Positions 26,154 to 34,670 of a stretch of 64,000 nt of DNA are shown piece after piece (positions within the stretch are counted from its first letter, which is position 1; the number at the start of each line of letters is the position of its first letter). The notes under the pieces are model-generated. The model ran no database searches and had not been told where the DNA came from. It was given only the letters and a program-made list of their open reading frames with translations. The position numbers were made by a program, and so were the translations under genes. The DNA is from Roseibacterium beibuensis (GTDB lineage Bacteria > Pseudomonadota > Alphaproteobacteria > Rhodobacterales > Rhodobacteraceae), in NCBI RefSeq assembly GCF_039542305.1, contig NZ_BAABHW010000001.1, forward strand, positions 124,001 to 188,000, in the 5' to 3' direction.

Positions 26154-26229
26154 GGCCTCCACGTGGCTAAACAGGCGGCCAAAGTCGAGACGGGTTGACG
26201 CGGTTGTGAACGCCGCCGTGTCGCGGTCG

Positions 26230-26856
26230 TCATTCAAAGGTCTCGCCCGGCTCGACTCCCCAAAGCGCCGCGCTGCGAACCCAGCCGCGATAGCCGGCCA
26301 CTTCCATCAGGCACCAGTTGGGCTGGCACTCGCGCAGACGTCCGATCACGCCAAGCTCGGCGCGGGCGCGCACGGGGCTGGCCGGATCGGGGCGGGCGTA
26401 AAGCGGCAGCATGTCTTCCTCGACGATCGCGGTGCGCACGCCCGACAGAAGCGAGTAATGCATCCAGCCGCCGGCCCCGTCGCGATCCACCACGCGGCGC
26501 CAATGGCCATGTTCGGCCACGATCATCACCGGCATGTCGCGGCGCTGGAAAACCCAGTCGATACGATGGCTGCGCGATGGGCCGCGCCGCGCATTGCCCT
26601 CGGAGGCACGCATGGACACGAAGCGGGGCAGGGGAAAGCCGGTGACAGGTCCGGTCCGCTGCGGCGTGGCGCGCGCGGCGGGGGCGGTGGCCTCGGCGGC
26701 GGCCTGGACGATCTCGGGGCGGGGGGCGGGGTGCAGCGCGGGCGGCAGGCGGCGCGCCTCTCCCTCACCCGATTGCTGGGCCAGCGACACGGCGCCGGCG
26801 GTAAGGCTCAACAGAAAGACAAGGCCCATCACGGCCTTCTTGGGAAATCCTGCCAC
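26230..26856 (-). CDS. SH3-like domain protein, exported
   Basis: A 208-residue protein with an N-terminal signal or anchor (VMGLVFLLSLTAGAVSLAQQ) and a Pro/Ala-rich linker to about residue 75. Two bacterial SH3-like units follow, the first around FVSMRASEGNARRGPSRSHRIDWVFQRRDMPV and the second around LPLYARPDPASPVRARAELGVIGRLREC. These usually bind peptidoglycan. The GTG start has GGAGG six bases upstream. The open frame continues far upstream, but that part is antisense to the dehydrogenase gene. Confidence 0.85.
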   Translation of the reverse strand: MAGFPKKAVMGLVFLLSLTAGAVSLAQQSGEGEARRLPPALHPAPRPEIVQAAAEATAPAARATPQRTGPVTGFPLPRFVSMRASEGNARRGPSRSHRIDWVFQRRDMPVMIVAEHGHWRRVVDRDGAGGWMHYSLLSGVRTAIVEEDMLPLYARPDPASPVRARAELGVIGRLRECQPNWCLMEVAGYRGWVRSAALWGVEPGETFE

Positions 26857-27021
26857 GCTCTGCCTCCAATGCGCGGACCCGTTCTGTTGCGGGTTCCGCA
26901 CCGTTCCATCGTATTTTTTCTTGCCGCTTTTGTCGCGGTGCCGGGCTGACGCCTTGCGCCGTTCCGATGGATCGGAGAGTGTCACGGGACAGGGCGGATT
27001 GCCAGCGAAGGAAGGGATCGA

Positions 27022-28008
27022 ATGCCAGGTCAGCGCTTGAGTGTTGTCGTTACGCGACGGTTGCCCGAGGCAGTCGAGACGCGGATGAAGGAATTGTTCG
27101 ACGTCGAGTTGAACGAGGACGACCACCCGATGAGCAAGGCCGAGCTGGTCTCGGCCATGAACCGGGCCGATATCCTGGTGCCTTGCATCGCTGACCGCAT
27201 CGACGGCGGAATGCTGGGGCAGGCGGGCGAACGGCTGAAGATGATCGCGAATTACGGCGCTGGCGTGGACCATATCGACGTGGCCACGGCGCGCCAGCGC
27301 GGCATCCTGGTGTCGAACACGCCCGGCGTGATGACCGATGACACCGCCGACATGGTGATGGCGCTGATCCTGTCGGTCCTGCGCCGCGTGCCCGAGGGCA
27401 TGGCGGTGATGCAGTCGGGCAATTGGCAGGGCTGGTCGCCCACCGCCTTCATGGGCGGACGGGTCGCGGGCAAGCGCCTCGGCATTCTCGGGATGGGCCG
27501 GATCGGGCAGGCGGTGGCGCGCCGTGCAGCGGTCTTCGGGATGCAGGTGCATTACCACAATCGCCGCCGCCTCCACGAGGAGATCGAGAGCAATCTTGAG
27601 GCGACCTATTGGGAAAGCCTCGACCAGATGATCGCGCGGATGGACGTGATCTCGGTCAACTGCCCGCATACGCCCTCGACCTTCCACCTGATGAACGCGC
27701 GGCGGCTGAAGCTGATGAAGCCCGAGGCGGTGATCGTGAACACCTCGCGCGGCGAGGTGATCGACGAGAACGCGCTCACGCGCATGCTGCGTTCGGGCGA
27801 GATCGCGGGCGCGGGCCTCGACGTGTTCGAAAAGGGCCGCGAGGTGAACCCCCGCCTGCGGGAACTGCCCAACGTGGTGCTCTTGCCGCATATGGGCTCG
27901 GCCACCCGCGAGGGGCGCGCCGAGATGGGCGAGAAGGTCATTATCAACATCAAGACCTTCGCCGACGGGCACCGCCCGCCCGACATGGTCGTGCCGAGCA
28001 TGCTGTGA
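27022..28008 (+). CDS. D-2-hydroxyacid dehydrogenase (glyoxylate/hydroxypyruvate reductase-like)
   Basis: A 328-residue NAD(P)-dependent dehydrogenase. The Rossmann motif LGILGMGRIGQAVARRA begins near residue 153; catalytic Arg is in NTSRGEVIDENAL, Glu in the LDVFEKGREVNPRL stretch, and His in LLPHMGSATREGR. It would reduce glyoxylate or hydroxypyruvate, or act on another 2-oxo acid. AAGGAAGGG precedes the ATG. The GcvT-fusion oxidoreductase follows 191 bp downstream, which may link the two to one-carbon/glycine metabolism. Confidence 0.9.
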   Translation: MPGQRLSVVVTRRLPEAVETRMKELFDVELNEDDHPMSKAELVSAMNRADILVPCIADRIDGGMLGQAGERLKMIANYGAGVDHIDVATARQRGILVSNTPGVMTDDTADMVMALILSVLRRVPEGMAVMQSGNWQGWSPTAFMGGRVAGKRLGILGMGRIGQAVARRAAVFGMQVHYHNRRRLHEEIESNLEATYWESLDQMIARMDVISVNCPHTPSTFHLMNARRLKLMKPEAVIVNTSRGEVIDENALTRMLRSGEIAGAGLDVFEKGREVNPRLRELPNVVLLPHMGSATREGRAEMGEKVIINIKTFADGHRPPDMVVPSML

Positions 28009-28098
28009 GGCCGCGGCTGCTCCACAGCCGTCTCTCATCCACAATTAACGCCGCTTGATGACCTCATGGCTGGCCTGATCCGCATGACGCCCGCGCGC

Positions 28099-28118
28099 AT
28101 GTCGCTTTCGCGCGACAT
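28099..28118 (+). promoter_or_regulatory. Inverted repeat upstream of the dimethylglycine-dehydrogenase-like gene
   Basis: ATGTCGC and GCGACAT are perfect 7-bp arms around a 6-base spacer, about 82 bp before the start codon. This is a typical size and place for a regulator site. No regulator gene is adjacent. Confidence 0.4.
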
Positions 28119-28199
28119 TGTGTCGATTGGGCGAGGCGTTTTCTTGCGCGCTCGGGCAGGTAAGGTCAGACGCGGAATCCCTGCTCGGAGCGGCCCAGA

Positions 28200-30704
28200 A
28201 TGAAGACCCAAGTCAAAGCCCTTGTCGTCGGCGGCGGTGCCGTCGGCACCTCGATCGCCTATCACCTCGCCCGCGCGGGGTGGGACGACGTGATGCTTCT
28301 GGAACGCGACGAGCTGACCTCCGGCAGCACCTGGCATGCCGCGGGGCTTCTGCCGCTGTTCAACATGTCCTACGCGACCAGCCACATCCACGATTACAGC
28401 GTCAAATTCTACAAGACGCTGGAGGAGGAAACCGGCCTGAACGCGGGCTTTGCCGTGGTGGGCAACCTGCGCATGGCGCAGACGCACGAGCGCATGGACG
28501 AATACATGCTCTATGCCTCGACCGCCGAGACGGTCGGCATCCCCTACGAGTGGATGACCCCCGCCCAGATCAAGGAGCGCTGGCCGCTGGTCCGCACCGA
28601 GGATCTGAAGGGCGCGATCTATCACCCGACGGACGGCTACATAAATCCCGCCGACGTGACCATGGCCATGGCCAAGGGCGCGCGCCAGCGCGGCGTGATG
28701 ATTGAGCGCAAGTGGCAGGTCGATGGCTACGCGTGGGCGGGCGATCACTGGAAGGTCACCTGCACCAAGATGGGCGAGAAGGGCGGCAACCTGATTTCGA
28801 CCGAAGAAACCGTCGTGATCGAGGCCGAGCATGTCGTCACCGCCACCGGCAACCACGCGCAGCGGACCGCGCGGATGCTGGGCATCAAGATCCCCGCGAT
28901 CCCGGTCGAGCACCAGTTCATCGTGACCGAACCCGACCCGGCGCTGGTCGCCTACCGCAAGGACGGCAACCCCGAACACCCGGTTCTGCGCGATGCCGAC
29001 GCCAAGTGGTACGTGCGCGAGGAACGCGGCGGCTGGATCCTCGGCCCCTACGAGCGCAACGCGCCCGCGCGCTTCCTCTACGAGGTGCCCGACAGTTTCC
29101 GCGCCGATCTCTTCCCGCTCGACCTAGAGCGGATCGAAGAGGAATACATGAGCATGATCCACCGCCTGCCGTCCTCGGAAGAGGTGGGTCTGAAGGACGA
29201 CTATAACGGCCCGATCTGCTACACCCCTGACGGCAACCCGCTGGTCGGCCCCGCGCCGGGGTTGCGCAACATGTGGCTGGCCGAAGGGTTCAGCTTTGGC
29301 ATCACGGCGGCCGGCGGCACCGGCTACTACCTTGCCCAGATGATGGTCGAGGGCGAGGCCGAGATCGACATGGCCAGCCTCGATCCCAAGCGCTACGGCG
29401 ACTGGATGACGACCGAGTATGGCGCGCGCAAGAACGAGGAAGCCTACGAACACGTCTACATCCTCCACCACCCCGACGAGGAGCGCGAGGCCTGCCGCCC
29501 GCTGCGTACCGCGCCGGCCTATGACCGCCAGCGCGCGATGGGCGCGCAGTTCGGGTGCGTGAACGGCTGGGAACGGCCCAATTACTATGGTCCCAAGGAT
29601 GCGCCCAAGGGCTTCGATCACGACACGCGCAGCTTCCGTCGCGGCGGCTGGTGGGATTATGCCAAGTCCGAGGCCGAGGCGATCCGCAATGGTGTCGGCC
29701 TGATCGACGCGACCGCCTTCACCAAGCACCTCGTGCGCGGCCCCGGCGCGACAGAGTTCCTTGACCGCTTCACCTGCAACAAGCTGCCCAAGGTCGGGCG
29801 GATCAACCTGACCTACGCGCTGACGGATGCGGGCACCACGCGCACCGAATACACCATCGTCCGTCTGGCCGAGAATGAATATTACTGCGTGTCGGCGGGC
29901 GCATGGACGGCCTATGACGCCGATTTCCTCAAGAAGGCGGCCGAGGATTTCGTGGGTGCGGGCGGCGGCTGGGTCGATATCCACGACGTCACCACCCAAT
30001 GGGGCGTCTTCGCCATCGCCGGTCCGAAAACGCGCGACGTCCTGAACGAGTTGGTCAAGGATGCGCAGCCGGACACCGTGCTGTCGAACAAGCGCTTCCC
30101 GTGGCTGTCCATGCGCAATATCGAGCTGGGCATGTGCCCGGTCCGCGCCATCCGCGTCGCCTATACCGGCGAATTGGGGTGGGAGCTTCACCACCCGATC
30201 GAGATGCAGAATTACCTGTGGGACCAGCTGATGCTGGCCGGGGAGAAGCATGGGCTGAAACCCGTGGGCGCCCGCGCGCAGAACTGGCTGCGGCAGGAAA
30301 AATCCTACCGCGCCTTCGGCACCGAACTGGGCCGGGACGCCACGCCGCTCGAAGCCGGGCTGGATCGCTTCGTCGACCTCGACAAGGAGTTCAACGGCAA
30401 GGCCGCGATGCTGGACAAGGGCATCCGCTCGAAATGCGTCACGCTCCTGATCGACGGACCCGAGGATGCCGACCCGTGGGGGCGCGAGGCGCTTTACGAC
30501 GGTGACACCAAGGTGGGCCGCCTGACCTCGGGCGGGTATTCGGTGGCCTTCGGCAAATCCATCGGCATGGGCTATGTCCAGCCGGACCTCGCAGAGGTCG
30601 GCACCAAACTGCGAGTGCGGATGTTCGATCAGCTGTGGAATGCCGAGGTGGTCGAGGACAGCCCCTATGACCCGACCAACGCCACGATCCGCAAGGACGG
30701 CTGA
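28200..30704 (+). CDS. FAD-dependent oxidoreductase with C-terminal GcvT domains (dimethylglycine/sarcosine dehydrogenase-like)
   Basis: An 834-residue fusion. The N-terminal DAO domain has VVGGGAVGTSIAYHLARAG at the start and SGSTWHAAGL near residue 42, where the His is the covalent FAD attachment site in relatives. The central FAO_M-like piece leads into folate-binding GcvT domains from about residue 430 (NGVGLIDATAFTKHLVRGPGATEFL) and a GcvT C-terminal barrel (SGGYSVAFGKSIGMGYV). It probably demethylates an N-methylated glycine or related amine, passing the one-carbon unit to tetrahydrofolate. The exact substrate is not evident. Confidence 0.9.
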   Translation: MKTQVKALVVGGGAVGTSIAYHLARAGWDDVMLLERDELTSGSTWHAAGLLPLFNMSYATSHIHDYSVKFYKTLEEETGLNAGFAVVGNLRMAQTHERMDEYMLYASTAETVGIPYEWMTPAQIKERWPLVRTEDLKGAIYHPTDGYINPADVTMAMAKGARQRGVMIERKWQVDGYAWAGDHWKVTCTKMGEKGGNLISTEETVVIEAEHVVTATGNHAQRTARMLGIKIPAIPVEHQFIVTEPDPALVAYRKDGNPEHPVLRDADAKWYVREERGGWILGPYERNAPARFLYEVPDSFRADLFPLDLERIEEEYMSMIHRLPSSEEVGLKDDYNGPICYTPDGNPLVGPAPGLRNMWLAEGFSFGITAAGGTGYYLAQMMVEGEAEIDMASLDPKRYGDWMTTEYGARKNEEAYEHVYILHHPDEEREACRPLRTAPAYDRQRAMGAQFGCVNGWERPNYYGPKDAPKGFDHDTRSFRRGGWWDYAKSEAEAIRNGVGLIDATAFTKHLVRGPGATEFLDRFTCNKLPKVGRINLTYALTDAGTTRTEYTIVRLAENEYYCVSAGAWTAYDADFLKKAAEDFVGAGGGWVDIHDVTTQWGVFAIAGPKTRDVLNELVKDAQPDTVLSNKRFPWLSMRNIELGMCPVRAIRVAYTGELGWELHHPIEMQNYLWDQLMLAGEKHGLKPVGARAQNWLRQEKSYRAFGTELGRDATPLEAGLDRFVDLDKEFNGKAAMLDKGIRSKCVTLLIDGPEDADPWGREALYDGDTKVGRLTSGGYSVAFGKSIGMGYVQPDLAEVGTKLRVRMFDQLWNAEVVEDSPYDPTNATIRKDG

Positions 30705-30747
30705 CGGTCGCATGTTGCGCCCATGCCGCCCGTGCTAAGCGGGCGGG

Positions 30748-31131
30748 ATGGTGACGATCATCGCGTATTTCGCCCTTGCGGGCTTTGGCTGGCTGGCGCT
30801 GTTCCAGATCGCGCTGGCCCTGGGCACGCCTTGGGGCAACATGGCCTGGGGCGGAACGCATCGCGTGCTCCCGCCCGCGCTGCGCATCGGCAGCATGATT
30901 GTCGCGCTCTTGGCGGTGTTCGGGGTCGCGGTCGCCCTGCAAGTGGGTGACATCGCCCAGATGAGCCTGCCGCAGGTGGTGCTGCGCCCGGCGCTTGGGG
31001 CGTTCGCCGTCCTCTTCGCGATGTCCTTCGTGGCGAATGCCCTCAGCAGCAGCCGCGCCGAACGTCGCCAGGGCATTCCCCTGACCCTGGTCCTGACGAT
31101 CAGCTGCGGGCTTCTTTTCTTCCTCGTCTGA
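30748..31131 (+). CDS. Hypothetical four-helix membrane protein, 127 aa
   Basis: About four hydrophobic segments: residues 3-25, 48-66, 78-100 and 110-127, almost without loops. Short motifs GTPWGNMAWGG and RVLPPALRIGS separate the first two. No catalytic motif is visible. It lies 43 bp after the GcvT fusion and its stop is 6 bp from the convergent patatin gene. Function unknown. Confidence 0.75.
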   Translation: MVTIIAYFALAGFGWLALFQIALALGTPWGNMAWGGTHRVLPPALRIGSMIVALLAVFGVAVALQVGDIAQMSLPQVVLRPALGAFAVLFAMSFVANALSSSRAERRQGIPLTLVLTISCGLLFFLV

Positions 31132-31137
31132 CCCGGC

Positions 31138-32946
31138 TCAGCCTGCGGCCGCCTTCAACGCGGCAAAGGCCGGGTTGCCGTCCTTGTCGAGCGCCGCGAA
31201 GGTTTCGACGGCGTGCTTGTAGGCCATCTCGTAGAACAGCCTGTGCTGGTTCCACGCCAAAAAGCCCGCGCCTTTCAGGCCGGGCGGCCGGATCATCAGG
31301 TCGGTGGGGTTCATCGCCTTGAGCATATCGGCCTGACCCACCAGAAGGCTGCGCATCACGGTCGAGATCACGCCGGGCGCGCGCGGTGCGCCCCTTTTGG
31401 AAAACGGGTTCACCGTGCGCTTCACCAGTTCCGCGCGCCCCGGCAGTTTCGCGTAGTCGACGTGGTAGCGCGTGCCGGTTTCCTTTTGCACGTTCGACAC
31501 GATATTCGGGCCGGTCTTGAGCGAATGCATCGTTCGGAACGGCATGTTGTCGATGCAGCCGCCATCGACCAGCATCTGGCCCTCGGCATTGAAAAATGCA
31601 GGCAGCACGCCGGGAATGGCCGACGAGGCGCGCACCGCCTCCCACAAGGGGCCGCGGCGGATGTCGATCTTGTCCATGGCCGACAGATCGGCGGCCACGG
31701 CGTAATAGGGCAGCCAGAGGTCTTCGATCGGCTCGTTGCCGTAATGCTCCTGCAGGGCGGCATCCAGCACCTTGTGATCGAGGAACGCGTATCTCGGCAC
31801 GGTCACGCGGCGCATGGCGCCGGACTTGACGAAGATATCCTCGACCCGCGGCCCGATATCCTCGGGCGGAACCCCAAGCGCGATGGCGCCTGCCATGGCC
31901 GACCCGATCGAGGTGCCGCCAACGATATCGACGGGCAGACCGATCTCGCGCATGGCGCGCCAGATGCCCACATGCGCCACGCCAAAGGCGCCGCCTCCCG
32001 ACAGGACCATGCCGATGGCCTGACCGGCAAGAAACCGCGCCAGCCGCCGCAGGTCTTCGCCGTCGCCCGTCAGCGCGACATGGTGGTGCAGGAAGACAGG
32101 GCGCGAATCCAACCACCGCCCGGTGCCCTTGGCGCTTTGCGACCGGTGCGGATGGATCAGGACCAGCCGGCGCTGCGCTTCGGGCAACAGCTCCAGCGCC
32201 AGCGCCTCCAGCTCGGACGGGCCCTGGAAGCGGATGGCCTGCGCGACGAAGATCACCTGATCGGCCTGTTTCACGGCGGCGCGGGACCAGGCCTCGGCCT
32301 CGGGCGAGGCGACGAAAAGGACAAGGTCCGCCGCCCGTTCCTGCGCGTTGAGCCAAGCGATGGCCTCCGGGCTGGCGGGGTCGGCCCCCGGCCCGAACGC
32401 GGCGGTGAACTCGGCCTCGGTCACCGTGGCGACCTTGTGGAACCGCCCGATGGCGGCGGCAAGGTCGGGTACGAAACGGTCGGGCAGCGGTGCATGGGCC
32501 GAGGGCACGATGCAGAAGGTGCGCGCGGGCGGTCGCCCCGGATCGGGCACGACCCGCGTCGAGGTCGCTGCCAGACGCTGGGCCAGTTCCGCGCTGATCG
32601 CATTTTGCAGGCCGGGTGTCTCGGAGCAGAGCGCGTCATAGGCCGCGCGGCTGACCCGCACGACGACCGAGTCGCGGGCGGCGATGACATCGGCGCTGCG
32701 CGGCTGGCCGGTGAAGAACGCGATCTCGCCCAGCACACCGCCTGCGCCGATCTCGGCCAGGTCCACCCCTTCGCGCGAGACGCGGAAGCGCCCGGTTTCA
32801 ACGAGGTACATCGCGTCTGCGTCTGTGCCTTCGGCGATCAGGCGCGTGCCACGCGGCACCGCCTCTCGCTCAAGACGCGCCAGCGCGTCCGCGCCTTCGA
32901 GAACGGAGAATAAGCCTTCGGGGGCAAACGGTTCGGACCCGGTCAT
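31138..32946 (-). CDS. Patatin-like phospholipase with N-terminal cyclic-nucleotide-binding domain
   Basis: A 602-residue protein of the neuropathy-target-esterase/RssA type. Residues about 10-130 form a cNMP-binding domain (TDADAMYLVETGRFRVS, GGVLGEIAFFTGQPRSADVIA). The patatin domain begins near residue 310: oxyanion motif SGGGAFGVAHVG, nucleophile GGTSIG, and the catalytic Asp in VDGGCIDNMPF. It should hydrolyse phospholipid or lysophospholipid esters, perhaps under nucleotide control, although ligand binding by this domain is untested. No membrane segment is obvious. Confidence 0.93.
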   Translation of the reverse strand: MTGSEPFAPEGLFSVLEGADALARLEREAVPRGTRLIAEGTDADAMYLVETGRFRVSREGVDLAEIGAGGVLGEIAFFTGQPRSADVIAARDSVVVRVSRAAYDALCSETPGLQNAISAELAQRLAATSTRVVPDPGRPPARTFCIVPSAHAPLPDRFVPDLAAAIGRFHKVATVTEAEFTAAFGPGADPASPEAIAWLNAQERAADLVLFVASPEAEAWSRAAVKQADQVIFVAQAIRFQGPSELEALALELLPEAQRRLVLIHPHRSQSAKGTGRWLDSRPVFLHHHVALTGDGEDLRRLARFLAGQAIGMVLSGGGAFGVAHVGIWRAMREIGLPVDIVGGTSIGSAMAGAIALGVPPEDIGPRVEDIFVKSGAMRRVTVPRYAFLDHKVLDAALQEHYGNEPIEDLWLPYYAVAADLSAMDKIDIRRGPLWEAVRASSAIPGVLPAFFNAEGQMLVDGGCIDNMPFRTMHSLKTGPNIVSNVQKETGTRYHVDYAKLPGRAELVKRTVNPFSKRGAPRAPGVISTVMRSLLVGQADMLKAMNPTDLMIRPPGLKGAGFLAWNQHRLFYEMAYKHAVETFAALDKDGNPAFAALKAAAG

Positions 32947-33074
32947 GCTGAAAATCCATCAAGCAACAATTCCGGCGCGACCATACGGGACGCGCCGGTA
33001 AATGCGAACGGTTTCCTTGCTTTACGTCCCGCCTCGTGGCCGCCTCCCCCCGCGGCCCGGGCAGGCCGGTCGCC

Positions 33075-33431
33075 TCACTCGGCGCCCGTCATCTCGTCAT
33101 AGACCGACAGGGCCTTGGCGGCATACATGAGCGACGGGCCGCCGCCCATCTGCACCGCCATGGCCAGGACGTCGCCCAGTTCCTCGCGCGTCGTGCCCGC
33201 GTTGATCGCCGCCTCGACATGGAAAATGATGCAGGGCTCGCAGCGCACCGCGATCGAGATGCCAAGCGCCACGAATTCCTTGGTCTTGATGTCGAGAACG
33301 CCACCGTCCTTGACCGCCTTGGACAGGGTGCCGAACCCCTTGGTCGCCTCGGGGATCGTGCGGTTCAGCGCGCGCAGGTCGTTGCGCATGTCTTTGGCCT
33401 TGTCGGTCCATGTCATCTTGGGGGACTCCAT
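33075..33431 (-). CDS. Carboxymuconolactone decarboxylase / AhpD-like protein
   Basis: A 118-residue CMD-family protein. RCEPCIIFHVEAAINAGTTREEL carries the AhpD-like CxxC with a downstream His, typical of thiol-disulfide or alkylhydroperoxidase members rather than of true carboxymuconolactone decarboxylases, which lack the cysteines. Starts at 33431 (MESPK) or 33416 (MTWTDK) are both possible. Neighbours do not suggest a pathway. Confidence 0.88.
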   Translation of the reverse strand: MESPKMTWTDKAKDMRNDLRALNRTIPEATKGFGTLSKAVKDGGVLDIKTKEFVALGISIAVRCEPCIIFHVEAAINAGTTREELGDVLAMAVQMGGGPSLMYAAKALSVYDEMTGAE

Positions 33432-33492
33432 CACAAAAGGATAAGGATGGCCGCGCTTTAACAGCCCGTTGCCCCGTCAACTTTGACCAGTG

Positions 33493-34149
33493 TCAAACGC
33501 GTTCGACCGCCAGAAGCAGGTTGTTGGCGGGCATCCGCACCGTCTCGATCACGCGCAACCCGCGATCGACCAGATGCGACAGCACCCAAAGCACGTCCTT
33601 GTAGCCGATGGCCGGATCCTGCGCCCGCAGTTGCGCGTCGAAGGCGGCATCGCCCTCGCTGGTGGCTTCACCATCGCGCAGGAAGGGGCCGTAGATCAGC
33701 GCGACGCCGCTGGGGCGCAGGGCCTCGGCGATGCCGGTCAGCACAGCTTCCGCCGCTTCGGTCGAGATCAGGTGCAGAAGGTTCGACAGGAACAGGAAGT
33801 CGACCGGCCCGATCTCGGCCCCCCAGCCGGGGCGCGCGGCATCAAGGTCGAGGGGCGGCAGAATGTTCGCCACGCTCTCTGCCTCGGCCCAGGCCGTGAT
33901 CGAGGCCCGCCGGGCCGCGTCGGGTTCGGTCGGTTGCCATGTCAGGCCGGGGGTCGCGGCGGCGAAGCGCACGATATGCTCGCCCGTGCCCGAGGCGATC
34001 TCCAGGGCGCGGCCGCGCTCCGGTGCGAAGCGTGGCAGGTGGTCGAGGATCGCATCCCGGTTGCGCAGCGCCGAGGGGGCGGACAGCCGCGCATCGCCCG
34101 TGCCTGCGGCACCGGGCTGTTCGCCCGGTGCATTGCTTTCGCTGGTCAT
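33493..34149 (-). CDS. DUF938 family SAM-dependent methyltransferase
   Basis: A 218-residue class I methyltransferase-fold protein. The SAM-binding loop is ALEIASGTGEHIVRFAAATPGL near residue 48, followed by the acidic residue in WQPTEPD; DUF938 marks include SAPSALRNRDAILDHL, FLFLSNLLHLIS and LIYGPFLRDGEATS. The substrate is unknown. It starts 9 bp after the stop of the upstream secreted-protein gene, so the two are probably one transcript. Confidence 0.9.
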   Translation of the reverse strand: MTSESNAPGEQPGAAGTGDARLSAPSALRNRDAILDHLPRFAPERGRALEIASGTGEHIVRFAAATPGLTWQPTEPDAARRASITAWAEAESVANILPPLDLDAARPGWGAEIGPVDFLFLSNLLHLISTEAAEAVLTGIAEALRPSGVALIYGPFLRDGEATSEGDAAFDAQLRAQDPAIGYKDVLWVLSHLVDRGLRVIETVRMPANNLLLAVERV

Positions 34150-34158
34150 GGGTCGGTC

Positions 34159-34614
34159 TTACTGACCGCTTTCCATCATGATCGACATGGCGCCGGATTC
34201 GGCCATGCGCATCATCATGATCTCGACCATGCCGCACTCGTTCGAGATCGCCTGCATCTGCTGGTCCGTGATGCCGTCGGGCAGCGCCGGCTGGAACGTG
34301 CCCTGCATCAGGCCCTCGGGCGTGGCGCTGGCCATGGCGGCCTCCATGTTGTCGAGCATCTCGTTGACGCCGTCTTCGCCCACCTCGTCCTCGACGCCGT
34401 CGAGGATGCATTCGCCCGCTGCCCGCATCTCGTCATCCCATTCGGCCGTGGGCAGGTTGCCTTGCAGCGCCGGGATCTCGGCGACCAGCGCGGTATAGGT
34501 CATCTCGGTCATGGTTTCCGACATGGCCTCCATCCGCTCCAGCGCGGATTGGGCACTGGCGGCCATGGGCAGGGCCAGGGCAACGGCCGAGGCGAGGATC
34601 AGGCGGGTGGTCAT
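34159..34614 (-). CDS. Hypothetical secreted protein, Met-rich, 151 aa
   Basis: A signal peptide at residues 1-22 (LILASAVALALPMAASAQS) leads to an acidic, helix-prone mature protein with unusually many methionines (MEAMSETMTEMTY; MVEIMMMRMAESGAMSIMMESG). Two cysteines (GECILDG and NECGMVE) could form a disulfide. AAGGGAG lies six bases before the ATG. No known family. The methionine clusters could bind Cu(I), but that is speculation. Confidence 0.75.
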   Translation of the reverse strand: MTTRLILASAVALALPMAASAQSALERMEAMSETMTEMTYTALVAEIPALQGNLPTAEWDDEMRAAGECILDGVEDEVGEDGVNEMLDNMEAAMASATPEGLMQGTFQPALPDGITDQQMQAISNECGMVEIMMMRMAESGAMSIMMESGQ

Positions 34615-34670
34615 GGGTGTCTCCCTTGAGTCGGATGTCACGGGCAAAGGTATCCGCTTGGGGGCGGTCT

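Noticed and set aside
26857..28044. N-terminal extension of the SH3-like protein
   Set aside because: The frame is open across the dehydrogenase gene on the other strand, but a GTG with GGAGG at 26856 starts the signal peptide and the extension has no domain.
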